Notes under the pieces: generated by a model
What the model was told of the DNA's origin: nothing
The model's input: the letters and a program-made list of their open reading frames with translations, nothing else
The model's database searches: none
Translations under genes and position numbers: made by a program
Part shown: positions 53,763-61,951 of the stretch, in pieces
How the letters are laid out: every line of letters begins with the position of its first letter
How positions within the stretch are numbered: the stretch's first letter is position 1
Origin: Methylophaga sp. UBA3192
GTDB lineage: Bacteria; Pseudomonadota; Gammaproteobacteria; Nitrosococcales; Methylophagaceae
NCBI GenBank assembly: GCA_002363955.1
Contig: DEXE01000004.1
Location: forward strand, 1-64,000
Length of the DNA: 64,000 bases
Reading direction: 5' to 3'

Positions 53763-54746
53763 ATGAGCAGTCAAATCTCCGCCAACTGGACCAGTGTTAA
53801 TGCCGCCTGTCAGCCTCTGGTTGATCAATTAATCAATAACGCTCAAGCCCTTCAACTGGAAATCAGTTATCTATCCAATGGCACTCGCGTAGTTGATGCC
53901 GGCATCAAAGCCTCTGGCGGTCTTGAAGCCGGACGTTTGATTGGTGAAATCTGTATGGGGGGATTAGGTACCGCAACCCTGGGCAGCAACAGTGGTTTTG
54001 CTGAATGGCCGTGGTCAGTGAATGTACATGCCAAAACACCTGTTTTAAGCTGTCTTGGCAGTCAATACGCGGGATGGAGCCTGTCTCACAAAAGTGAAGA
54101 TGTAAAATTTTATGCTTTGGGTTCAGGCCCGGGCCGCGCCCTCGCAGCTCGTGAAGAGTTATTCAAGGAATTCGGCTATCAGGATAAAGCCGATTCCACC
54201 GTGATTGTACTGGAAGTCGATAGCATGCCTCCGGTTGAAATTGCCGAAAAAATCGCTGATAACTGTGCCATTAAACCAGAAAACCTGACCTTGATTCTGA
54301 CACCAACCACCAGTCTGGCAGGAGTAATGCAAATTGCCATTCGGGTACTTGAAGTCGCTATGCATAAAGCGCATACCCTGCACTTCCCGATGGACAAAAT
54401 TGTTGACGGCTTTGGGACAACCCCCGTTGCACCTCCGGGTGGTGATTTTATGACCGGCATGGGCCGTACCAATGATGCGATTCTTTATGGTGGTACCGTA
54501 CATCTGTTTGTTGACAGCAGTAATGATGAAGCACGTGAACTGGCAGAAAAAATGCCAAGTAATACATCGTCAGATTACGGTCGGCCATTTGGTCAGATTT
54601 TCAAATCGTATGAATACGACTTTTTCAAAATTGATCCGATGCTGTTCAGTCCGGCTAAAGTGATTATTACCAGTACTCAAACCGGTAAAAGTTTCACTGC
54701 TGGTGAGTTGAATGCCGATTTATTAAAACAATCTTTCGGGTTTTAA
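53763..54746 (+). CDS. mch: Methenyltetrahydromethanopterin cyclohydrolase Mch
   Basis: Hydrolyses methenyl-H4MPT to formyl-H4MPT in the formaldehyde oxidation route. The 327-residue protein carries family blocks VDAGIKASGGLEAGRLIGEIC, PVLSCLGSQYAGW and TTPVAPPGGDFMTGMGRTNDA. AGGA precedes the ATG at 53763; the frame is open 16 codons further without family similarity. TATACT about 35 bp upstream is a possible -10. It is the first of four same-strand C1 genes. Confidence 0.95.
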   Translation: MSSQISANWTSVNAACQPLVDQLINNAQALQLEISYLSNGTRVVDAGIKASGGLEAGRLIGEICMGGLGTATLGSNSGFAEWPWSVNVHAKTPVLSCLGSQYAGWSLSHKSEDVKFYALGSGPGRALAAREELFKEFGYQDKADSTVIVLEVDSMPPVEIAEKIADNCAIKPENLTLILTPTTSLAGVMQIAIRVLEVAMHKAHTLHFPMDKIVDGFGTTPVAPPGGDFMTGMGRTNDAILYGGTVHLFVDSSNDEARELAEKMPSNTSSDYGRPFGQIFKSYEYDFFKIDPMLFSPAKVIITSTQTGKSFTAGELNADLLKQSFGF

Positions 54747-54755
54747 TGATTGAAC

Positions 54756-55682
54756 ATGCCTCAAGCCCGCGTTGCTATTTTTAATGATACCCATGGGTGG
54801 CACAGTACCCAGCTGACTGATGCCTTATCGGCATTCGGTATGGAGGCAGTGTGTATCGATCTGGCTGATTGCCGGATCGATACCCGTAGCCCGACAGGAT
54901 TGGTGATTCCGCAGTTTGAAAATACCTTACCTGATGCCGTCCTGGTGAGGGGGATTGCGCCTGGCAGTCTGGAACAAATCACCCTTCGTATGGATGTGTT
55001 ACATACTCTGGCCGAATTGGGTGTGCCGGTACTTAACCCGGCTCACGCAATTGAATTGACGGTCGATAAAGCCAGAACGTCATTGAAACTTCATCTGGCC
55101 AATATTCCTTCACCGCACACCTGGGCCTGTGAAAACAAACAACACGCGTTGCAAATTGCAGCTGAAGAGCTTGCTAAAGGCCATAGCCTGGTCGTCAAAC
55201 CATTATTTGGCTGCCAGGGAAAAGGGATTCAGCGCATTGAACAACTATCGCAACTCGAGCAACTCTCTGTCGTAGGAGATGCATATTATCTGCAACATTA
55301 TATTCCACCAGTACAAGCCGATTGCTGGCAGGACTGGCGACTGATGGTCGTTCAGGGCGAAGTGATCGCGGCCATGACCCGTCGCTCGAATCATTGGATC
55401 ACCAACTTTGCTCAAGGTGCCAACTGTTTTGCCAGCACAGTGACACATGAGATGGCACAGCTCGCCATCCAGGCAACGGCGGTTGTAGAAGCCCCATATG
55501 CCGGAGTCGATCTGATTCAGGATCAACAAGGTCGTTTCAGTGTATTGGAAGTGAACAGCGTACCGGCCTGGAAAGGCTTATATCAGGCTACTGGAATTGA
55601 TATTGCTGGTCGGCTGGCATTGATGGTGAACACTATTCTCCGACAAAATCAAAAGTTGCCGCTTCCTGAACATGCTAGCTGA
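54756..55682 (+). CDS. RimK/MptN-like ATP-grasp ligase in the H4MPT cluster
   Basis: An ATP-grasp carboxylate-amine ligase of 308 residues. A conserved substrate domain (VLVRGIAPGSLEQ) precedes ATP-binding elements VVKPLFGCQGKGIQRI, QHYIPP and VLEVNSVPAWKGLYQATG. RimK-like proteins of this kind add glutamate to cofactors; MptN does so in archaeal H4MPT. The likely substrate here is a pterin or furan cofactor. The start was taken as ATG 54756, two codons after a possible TTG. It overlaps the next gene by 11 bp. Confidence 0.8.
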   Translation: MPQARVAIFNDTHGWHSTQLTDALSAFGMEAVCIDLADCRIDTRSPTGLVIPQFENTLPDAVLVRGIAPGSLEQITLRMDVLHTLAELGVPVLNPAHAIELTVDKARTSLKLHLANIPSPHTWACENKQHALQIAAEELAKGHSLVVKPLFGCQGKGIQRIEQLSQLEQLSVVGDAYYLQHYIPPVQADCWQDWRLMVVQGEVIAAMTRRSNHWITNFAQGANCFASTVTHEMAQLAIQATAVVEAPYAGVDLIQDQQGRFSVLEVNSVPAWKGLYQATGIDIAGRLALMVNTILRQNQKLPLPEHAS

Positions 55683-56550
55683 AAAACAGATTGTCGAATG
55701 TGTCCGCTGGGCCTGTGAGCAGGAAGTCAATGCACCCAAACCAGGTAACGTGAATACCTGGAGTGATGGTCATAACATGGAGGTACAGGATTTTTTACTA
55801 AGCGCTTCCGCTATCGCTCCGATTATGGCCCAACCGAATCTACCGGTTGGCAAACGGATTCTGCAGGCCATTGAAGCCACGCGTAAAGTGGTTAACTGTA
55901 ACACCAATCTCGGCATAGTCCTGTTGTTTGCACCGCTCTGTGACGCGATTCAACGCTGTACCACTTTTGATCAGTTATCCTTTGAACTTGAAGCCACATT
56001 AAATGCATTGACCCTGGAAGATGCCCGGTTCTGTTATGAAGCCATTCGGCTGGCTGAAGCAGGCGGTTTGGGAAAACAGGAGCAGGAAGACATCAATCAG
56101 CAGCCAAAAGTAACTCTGCGGGAAGCCATGGCATTAGCGCAACATCGGGATACTATTGCTTTGCAATATGTAAATAACTACCAGCAAATATGGGATATTG
56201 GCTATAAAGAATTGACAGAAGCGCTGAAATGTGGGGAAAAGGTTGAATGGGCCACCACAATCGCGTATCTTTACTTACTAGCACGTGTGCCGGACACTTT
56301 AATTATACGAAAGCAATCCCGGCATCTCGCCCAGACAGTGGCACAAAAGGCACAGTTATTTATTTTAAAAATGAATAAAAATAGACCCTTAAGCAAATCA
56401 ACAACTGAGTTGACCGTCTGGGATAAAGAACTAAAGAGTCACGCCATCAATCCCGGAACCTCCGCAGATATGACCGCAGCAGCTTTGCTGCTATTTGCGT
56501 TTGAGCAGGCGTTTGATTCAAACCGAATTTCAGTAGCACGATGCTTATAG
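55672..56550 (+). CDS. CitG-like protein of the methylotroph H4MPT gene set (Orf5 type)
   Basis: A 292-residue protein related to triphosphoribosyl-dephospho-CoA synthase CitG/MdcB: NAPKPGNVNTWSDGHNM, NTNLGIVLLFAPL and NPGTSADMTAA. CitG-type members of this kind are found among H4MPT genes of Methylobacterium (orf5). It is probably used to make a cofactor phosphoribosyl or pterin intermediate, but its reaction is not known. It precedes fae by 75 bp. Confidence 0.82.
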   Translation: MLAEKQIVECVRWACEQEVNAPKPGNVNTWSDGHNMEVQDFLLSASAIAPIMAQPNLPVGKRILQAIEATRKVVNCNTNLGIVLLFAPLCDAIQRCTTFDQLSFELEATLNALTLEDARFCYEAIRLAEAGGLGKQEQEDINQQPKVTLREAMALAQHRDTIALQYVNNYQQIWDIGYKELTEALKCGEKVEWATTIAYLYLLARVPDTLIIRKQSRHLAQTVAQKAQLFILKMNKNRPLSKSTTELTVWDKELKSHAINPGTSADMTAAALLLFAFEQAFDSNRISVARCL

Positions 56551-56594
56551 CGGGCGCCACTGAGCAGGTGATACGTTCCTTTATTACGTATAAA

Positions 56595-56620
56595 CCTCAA
56601 TCTCACAAAAACGATTGAGG
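56595..56620 (+). promoter_or_regulatory. Hairpin overlapping the fae ribosome-binding site
   Basis: CCTCAATC at 56595-56602 is perfectly inverted by GATTGAGG at 56613-56620, with a 10-base A-rich loop. The 3' arm ends in GAGG, the likely ribosome site for the ATG at 56626. Folding would hide it. Confidence 0.55.
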
Positions 56621-56625
56621 AAAAA

Positions 56626-57186
56626 ATGAGCCTTTTTGACAATTTTTTTGGAACAGGAAAATATAACATGCCAGTTATCGATCGCGTACTTGTAGGTGAA
56701 TCCTTAGTCATTGAAGATGGTGACTTAGACAACGTTGCTCACATTGACTTATTAATGGGCCCACGTGGTTCAGCAGCAGAAGATGCTTTCTGCCGCACTC
56801 TGACCGACCAGAAACAAGGTGTTAATGGCCTGTTGGCTGTTGTTGCACCTAACCTGATGGTCAAACCAGCTACCGTTATGTTCAACAAAGTAACCATCAA
56901 AAACATGAAACAAGCTGTGCAAATGTTTGGCCCTGCACAACGTGGTGTTTCTGTTGCCGTTGCTGAATGTGTTGAAGATGGCACTATCCCTGCCAGTGAA
57001 GCTGATGATTGCTTCATTTGTGTTGGTGTATTTATTTCACCCACTGCTGACAGCGATGAAAAAATCCAGGACTGGAACTACCGTGCGACTAAAGAAGCTA
57101 TCAAACGTGCAGTCGCTCGTGAGCCAAAAGCGGCTGACGTTGTTGCACAATATAAAGCTTCAGAACACCCATTTGGTGCTAAGTAA
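56626..57186 (+). CDS. fae: Formaldehyde-activating enzyme Fae
   Basis: Condenses formaldehyde with tetrahydromethanopterin to methylene-H4MPT. The core VIDRVLVGESLVIEDGD and NVAHIDLLMGPRGSAAEDAF contains the catalytic histidine (H25 of the short form). The start is ambiguous. ATG 56626 has GAGG five bases upstream and gives 186 residues. ATG 56668 gives 172 residues, nearer to the usual length of about 170, with AGGA nine bases upstream. Codon use looks richer in preferred codons than the neighbours, as expected for an abundant enzyme. A terminator follows. Confidence 0.96.
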   Translation: MSLFDNFFGTGKYNMPVIDRVLVGESLVIEDGDLDNVAHIDLLMGPRGSAAEDAFCRTLTDQKQGVNGLLAVVAPNLMVKPATVMFNKVTIKNMKQAVQMFGPAQRGVSVAVAECVEDGTIPASEADDCFICVGVFISPTADSDEKIQDWNYRATKEAIKRAVAREPKAADVVAQYKASEHPFGAK

Positions 57187-57203
57187 GTTTTAGACTGATG
57201 CAG

Positions 57204-57228
57204 ATGCCACCCTTCGGGGTGGCATTTT
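57204..57228. terminator. Terminator after fae
   Basis: A nine-base perfect stem ATGCCACCC/GGGTGGCAT closed by a TTCG tetraloop and followed by TTTT. It lies between fae and the convergent HisA/HisF-like gene and can serve fae. Confidence 0.9.
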
Positions 57229-57923
57229 CAGTTCATTATCTGGCGTATAGCATTTACGCTGAGTTTTCCTTTGTGTAACGCACTGGCAACCAACGCGCCA
57301 TTTGTACCGATTCCCGCTAAATCCAGTAAATCTTCTTCTCCCCGCACCCCACCCGCAGCCATCAACTTTGCTTCTGGCTTAAGTTCGTTTATTTTTTTCA
57401 ATAATTGCTTATCCGGTCCGGCTTCACTCCCCACACTGTCCAAACTCATAACAATGATTGTGTCAGGCCATAAATCGCTGTGCTCGAGTAAATCATAATG
57501 GCCTAATAAACTCCCCTTTCGAAAATCCAACGACAAGATAAATTCTGTTTTCTGCAGCTCCCCAAGCAAATCTTCATCCTCAAGACTTTCGCTCCCCAAA
57601 ACCGGTTTGATGTTGGGCAGTTCATGCCAAATCAGCCAGTCATCCAGATTGCGGATTCCCGCATCCAGCCAGATGGTCAGTTGAGGAAAAAGTGTGTGTA
57701 ATTGCAGATAAAACGCTTTATCAATGCTGCCATTTTCAATGGCATCCAGATCAGCTATATAGATAACCGGAAATGAAAACCATGTTAAAAGCTGTTTTAT
57801 CACCGCATGTGGATACACACTGGACGTGAGTTGTGACTTTATTGGGAGGTATTGTTCTCGCTGACCACCACGGGCATGCACAACCTTGCCCCCCATCAGA
57901 TCAATGACCGGTATAATCAACAC
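57228..57923 (-). CDS. HisA/HisF-related TIM-barrel protein of the methylotroph C1 cluster
   Basis: A 231-residue beta/alpha barrel of the HisA/HisF family, in the group TIGR00734 (hisAF_rel) found in methanogens and methylotrophs. The two catalytic aspartates of the family are conserved as D8 (PVIDLMGGKVVHA) and D133 (SLDFRKGS), and the phosphate sites GGVRGEEDLL and NGALVASALHKG are intact. True hisA is expected elsewhere with the his operon. It starts with GTG at 57923 (TTG 57920 is possible) and is divergent from mfnD. Confidence 0.82.
   Translation of the reverse strand: MLIIPVIDLMGGKVVHARGGQREQYLPIKSQLTSSVYPHAVIKQLLTWFSFPVIYIADLDAIENGSIDKAFYLQLHTLFPQLTIWLDAGIRNLDDWLIWHELPNIKPVLGSESLEDEDLLGELQKTEFILSLDFRKGSLLGHYDLLEHSDLWPDTIIVMSLDSVGSEAGPDKQLLKKINELKPEAKLMAAGGVRGEEDLLDLAGIGTNGALVASALHKGKLSVNAIRQIMN
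57912..57917 (+). promoter_or_regulatory. -10 hexamer for the mfn operon
   Basis: A perfect TATAAT 29 bp before the mfnD ATG, inside the start of the divergent gene. No good -35 was found at 17-18 bp (TTGCCC is 20 bp away). It is supportive but not decisive. Confidence 0.35.
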
Positions 57924-57945
57924 TTCTTTAATAAACCTCAGAAAA

Positions 57946-58944
57946 ATGAACTTAGTCGTCTACGAGCATATCACCAGTGGCGCTTTGTGTGACGAGCCGT
58001 TGCCATCATCGCTCGCACATGAGGGTGAAATGATGCTTTCAGCCATTTTGCAGGATCTGCTTGAGCTGAGCCAGATTCAAATCACGATTCTCCGGGATGC
58101 CAGACTAACGCCGCCTGCATGGATGATATCCTCCTCCAGAATCACTATAAACACATGTGCTAATCCACAGGAATTTAAACAACAATGGTGGGATTGTCTG
58201 GAAAATCACGCATTTTTTCTGCTGATTGCCCCCGAAACAGACAATGTTCTCTGCTCCTTGCAACAGCAGGTTCTCGCTGCCGGTAAAACCTACGTCGGCT
58301 GCTCAGCAGAGGCAACCCGGCTCTGTAGTGATAAATTACTTTGTTATCAGCAACTGCAAAAAGCAGAGATTGCCACACCTACCACCTTTTCTGCCAAAAA
58401 TGCATTACTGGATACCTGTCTGATAAACCAATCCTATGTTGTGAAACCGCTGGATGGAGCAGGTTGTCTGGATACATTCATTTTTGATTCTGTTGAGCAC
58501 ACAAGAGCGTATTTACTCGCTTTACCTTTAGGCCAACGTGACAGACTCATTGTTCAGCCCTATATTGATGGGGCAACATTAAGCATCAGTCTCTATCTTG
58601 ATAATGCTCAAATCCAGCTACTGTCAATTAATCAACAATTAATCGAACAACATGCCACTCAATTTGTCTTTGAAGGGTGTTTGATAAACAGTGTTGCCAC
58701 ACAAGCATTTTCTGAACAGCAGGCAATGCAGCTTGCCAGCCAGATCGAGCAGGCTATAAGTGGATTATCAGGCTTTGTGGGCATCGACTTTATTTTAAGC
58801 AAGCAAGGTCCGGTCGTGGTAGATATCAATCCACGACTGACAACGGCCTATGTCGGTCTGTCGACGGCCAGCAAATACAATTCCGGACTGCCTTTATGGC
58901 AGCATTTACAACGTTTGAATCAACAAGAAGCGCACTATGCATAG
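57946..58944 (+). CDS. mfnD: MfnD-like tyramine--glutamate ligase (ATP-grasp)
   Basis: A 332-residue ATP-grasp protein that resembles archaeal MfnD, which joins tyramine to glutamate in methanofuran synthesis. The N-terminal VVYEHITSGALCDEPLPSSL segment and VVKPLDGAGCL, IVQPYIDG and VVDINPRLTTAYVGLS fit that group. The ATG at 57946 was chosen because family similarity begins there; the frame is open 20 codons further. It overlaps the next gene by 8 bp. The first 22 bp upstream separate it from the divergent gene. The substrate is inferred. Confidence 0.75.
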   Translation: MNLVVYEHITSGALCDEPLPSSLAHEGEMMLSAILQDLLELSQIQITILRDARLTPPAWMISSSRITINTCANPQEFKQQWWDCLENHAFFLLIAPETDNVLCSLQQQVLAAGKTYVGCSAEATRLCSDKLLCYQQLQKAEIATPTTFSAKNALLDTCLINQSYVVKPLDGAGCLDTFIFDSVEHTRAYLLALPLGQRDRLIVQPYIDGATLSISLYLDNAQIQLLSINQQLIEQHATQFVFEGCLINSVATQAFSEQQAMQLASQIEQAISGLSGFVGIDFILSKQGPVVVDINPRLTTAYVGLSTASKYNSGLPLWQHLQRLNQQEAHYA

Positions 58945-59980
58945 ACAGGAAAAAGGTTGTTTCAGTGGTTGGGATATTGGTGGGGCACACTTAAAAGTGG
59001 TTCGCTGTGACAATGATGGACAGTTGTTACAGGCCATCGAATTACCCTGCCCGCTCTGGCATGGAAAAAATGCTTTGCGTAAAGCCATCCGGCTGGCTCT
59101 GGATACACTGAATAATGAACTGGATCAGCAACTGATCACTATGACTGGAGAACTCGCGGATTGTTTTACTGACCGGGCTGCCGGCGTATCGGAAATTCTG
59201 GCTTGTGTAGCAGAATACTTTCCAGCCGATCGGGTCTCGGTATTCAGTAAAAATGGCTGGTTAAGTCAGGAAGAAGCCCGGATTAACTGGGATGCGGTAG
59301 CTTCGATGAACTGGCTCGCCAGTGCTCAATTAGCCGCAGCCCATTATCCGACAGCCTTACTGATTGATTGCGGCAGTACCACCACGGATATTATGACGCT
59401 GGTTCAATCACTGCCCGAGCTGACGGCCTATGATGATCAAGGTCGGTTAAACAGTGGTGAACTGCTGTATACGGGGGTCATTCGGACACCTTTAATGGCT
59501 GTCAGTCGGAGGTTGCCTTTTCGCGGACAATGGCAAACCATGGCCGCTGAGTTATTTGCTACAACCGGCGATTGCTGGCGTATTCTGGATGAAATAAGCG
59601 CAGCACAAATTAATGATAAAAGCGCTGACGGCAATGATTGGTCAATCGAAAATTGCCAACGAAGACTGGCCAGAATGCTGGGGACCGATGCCAATCTATA
59701 TTCTGCAGCAGACTGGAAGAATGTCGCACACTGGTTCACTGAACAACAGGTTCAGCAGATTCACAATGCCTGTTTGCAGGTATTGTCCGCACATCCGGAT
59801 GTTGATTGGCAAGCACCGGTTATTGGTGCTGGAACTGGACGATTTGTCACCCAACTGATCGCCAGTCGGCTACAACGCCCATATGTCGATTTTGATAATC
59901 TGCTTGGCACGCACGAAACAGCTGCGGCTTATGCGCCTGCAAGTGCGCTTGCGCTTCTAGCACAGAGGCAGTTCACGTAA
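58937..59980 (+). CDS. mfnF: MfnF-like hydantoinase-fold protein (H4MPT-linked C1 protein)
   Basis: A 347-residue protein of the ASKHA/hydantoinase-A fold, in the group called H4MPT-linked C1 transfer pathway protein (TIGR03123), to which archaeal MfnF belongs. MfnF joins the furan and tyramine parts of methanofuran. FSGWDIGGAHLKVV and LLIDCGSTTTDIMTL are the two phosphate loops. It is 6-9 bp from pabB. Confidence 0.78.
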   Translation: MHRQEKGCFSGWDIGGAHLKVVRCDNDGQLLQAIELPCPLWHGKNALRKAIRLALDTLNNELDQQLITMTGELADCFTDRAAGVSEILACVAEYFPADRVSVFSKNGWLSQEEARINWDAVASMNWLASAQLAAAHYPTALLIDCGSTTTDIMTLVQSLPELTAYDDQGRLNSGELLYTGVIRTPLMAVSRRLPFRGQWQTMAAELFATTGDCWRILDEISAAQINDKSADGNDWSIENCQRRLARMLGTDANLYSAADWKNVAHWFTEQQVQQIHNACLQVLSAHPDVDWQAPVIGAGTGRFVTQLIASRLQRPYVDFDNLLGTHETAAAYAPASALALLAQRQFT

Positions 59981-59989
59981 AATATCGTG

Positions 59990-61375
59990 ATGACTTCTCA
60001 ATTACCCACCTTATGCGCTGAGCTAACTTACCAAACTGACAGCGCTACCCTGTTTGCTGCCATTCGTGATTTGCCGTGGGCGGTTTTTCTGGATAGCAGC
60101 ATGACTGAAGGAGAAAACGGGCGCTTTGACATTATTTCAGCGGATCCGTTTATAACCCTGCAAACCCGTGACCAGACAACCGCTATTCAATATCGGAATA
60201 CTGATTCCAGCCAATCAGCTGAAGATCCTTTTTTATTGCTGCAACAGATTTTGCAACAGTACCCGCAACCATCCAATGAGCTCCCTTTTTGTGGTGGTGC
60301 CATTGGGTATTTCGGTTATGACCTCGGCCGCAGAATCGAGAATCTGCCGAGCCTGGCAGTGGATTCCGAACAGATACCGGAAATGGCTGTGGGCATTTAT
60401 GACTGGGCCGTCATTAATGATCATCAACAGCAGCGCTGCTGGTTAGTCAGTCATGGATTAGATCCCCACACGCAGCAATACTGGCCTGAGCTGTTAAATC
60501 GGCTGCAAACACCCGCACAATCAGGTTCCTCAACATTTAACGTGTTTGGTGAATTGCGTTGCAATATGGATCAACAAACCTATCAAACGGCATTTCAGCA
60601 AATAAAAAACTATATTACCGAAGGTGACTGTTACCAGGTCAATCTGGCCAAACGCTATGAAATAGAAGCCGATGGCGATCCCTGGACGGCTTATCAGCAA
60701 TTACGCCAGCAGAATGCTGCCCCCTTTTCGGCATTTATAACCACACCTGACGCGACCATATTAAGCTCATCACCTGAACGATTATTACGTGTCAAAAATA
60801 GACAGGTGGAAACCAAACCGATTAAGGGCACTCGTCCACGCGACCTGCAGAATCCCGTGCGCGACAGACTGCTTGCCAGACAATTACAAAACAGCCTTAA
60901 GGATCGGGCAGAAAATGTGATGATTGTGGATTTACTCCGCAATGACCTGGGAAAGGTCTGTGAACCGGGTTCAATATCTGTTCCCACACCGTTTGCCCTG
61001 GAGTCCTTTGCGACAGTTCATCATCTGGTCAGTACCATCACCGGTGTATTGGCCGAGGATCAGGATGCTGTGAGTCTGTTGAGAGCCTGTTTTCCGGGTG
61101 GCTCCATTACCGGTGCGCCAAAAATGCGCGCGATGGAAATCATCGAAGAGCTCGAACCACAACGCCGTGGTGTGTATTGTGGCAGCGTTGCTTATATTGG
61201 ATTCGATGGCAATATGGACAGTAATATTACTATTCGTACGCTGGTCTTCAGTGATAGACGCCTGCGATTCTGGGCGGGCGGCGGAATTGTTGCTGACTCT
61301 GAATTAGCTGCCGAGTATCAGGAAGTGGCGGATAAAGCAGCCGCAATGCTAGGTCTGGTGGAGTCATTACGTTAA
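59990..61375 (+). CDS. pabB: Aminodeoxychorismate synthase component I PabB
   Basis: Converts chorismate and ammonia to aminodeoxychorismate, the precursor of p-aminobenzoate. The 461-residue protein has the PabB lysine motif KPIKGTRPR, PGGSITGAPKMRAM and GGGIVADS. PIKGT separates it from TrpE (PIAGT). A GTG three bases upstream (59987) is an alternative start. There is no good ribosome site, so it is probably coupled to mfnF. In this setting it may feed the p-aminobenzoate needed for H4MPT as well as folate. Confidence 0.93.
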   Translation: MTSQLPTLCAELTYQTDSATLFAAIRDLPWAVFLDSSMTEGENGRFDIISADPFITLQTRDQTTAIQYRNTDSSQSAEDPFLLLQQILQQYPQPSNELPFCGGAIGYFGYDLGRRIENLPSLAVDSEQIPEMAVGIYDWAVINDHQQQRCWLVSHGLDPHTQQYWPELLNRLQTPAQSGSSTFNVFGELRCNMDQQTYQTAFQQIKNYITEGDCYQVNLAKRYEIEADGDPWTAYQQLRQQNAAPFSAFITTPDATILSSSPERLLRVKNRQVETKPIKGTRPRDLQNPVRDRLLARQLQNSLKDRAENVMIVDLLRNDLGKVCEPGSISVPTPFALESFATVHHLVSTITGVLAEDQDAVSLLRACFPGGSITGAPKMRAMEIIEELEPQRRGVYCGSVAYIGFDGNMDSNITIRTLVFSDRRLRFWAGGGIVADSELAAEYQEVADKAAAMLGLVESLR

Positions 61376-61951
61376 ATGCACATCGTCAAACTGGGCGGCA
61401 GTCTTTATCACACGGCAGAACTCAAATCCTGGTTAGCTCTACTGTCTGACTATTCGCTTCATGATTCGGTGGTGATTGTCCCCGGTGGTGGTCCTTTTGC
61501 CGATATGGTTCGCCAGGCCCAGACAATACATCAATTTGATGATCATCATGCTCACCATATGGCACTGTTGGCGATGGCCCAATATGGACTGTTATTACAT
61601 GCACTGATGCCCACAGCCTTAACCATTCATACCCCAGCTGAAGTGCCGGTAACACCCCAACTGGCTATCTGGCTACCAGATGATCAACTGCTGAAAGCAG
61701 ATGAAATCACGCAAAATTGGCAGATAACGTCTGACAGCCTTGCCTTGTGGTTTGCCCAGCAATTGCCGAACAGCAAACTCAGCTTAATCAAATGTGTCTC
61801 GGTCGATACCGGTGTGATGAGCGAATTGAGTAGCAGGAATATTCTTGATCAGGGTTTTCAGTCACTCTTTCAACAGCGACCAATACCATCGCAGCTAATC
61901 CACTATCAAAGACCGAATCTGTTTCCTGATAACGGGCTGGTATTGGAATGA
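61376..61951 (+). CDS. mfnE: MfnE-like amino acid kinase family protein
   Basis: A small 191-residue amino acid kinase. VKLGGSL and VPGGGPFADMVRQAQ are the nucleotide and substrate loops. Archaeal MfnE phosphorylates aminomethylfuran methyl phosphate to a pyrophosphate-activated form. The assignment relies on size, fold and neighbours. It abuts pabB directly and overlaps mfnA by 4 bp. Confidence 0.75.
   Translation: MHIVKLGGSLYHTAELKSWLALLSDYSLHDSVVIVPGGGPFADMVRQAQTIHQFDDHHAHHMALLAMAQYGLLLHALMPTALTIHTPAEVPVTPQLAIWLPDDQLLKADEITQNWQITSDSLALWFAQQLPNSKLSLIKCVSVDTGVMSELSSRNILDQGFQSLFQQRPIPSQLIHYQRPNLFPDNGLVLE

Noticed and set aside
56439..56732. 97-codon minus-strand frame across the start of fae
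   Set aside because: It is antisense to the CitG-like gene end and the fae start and has no ribosome site or recognisable sequence.
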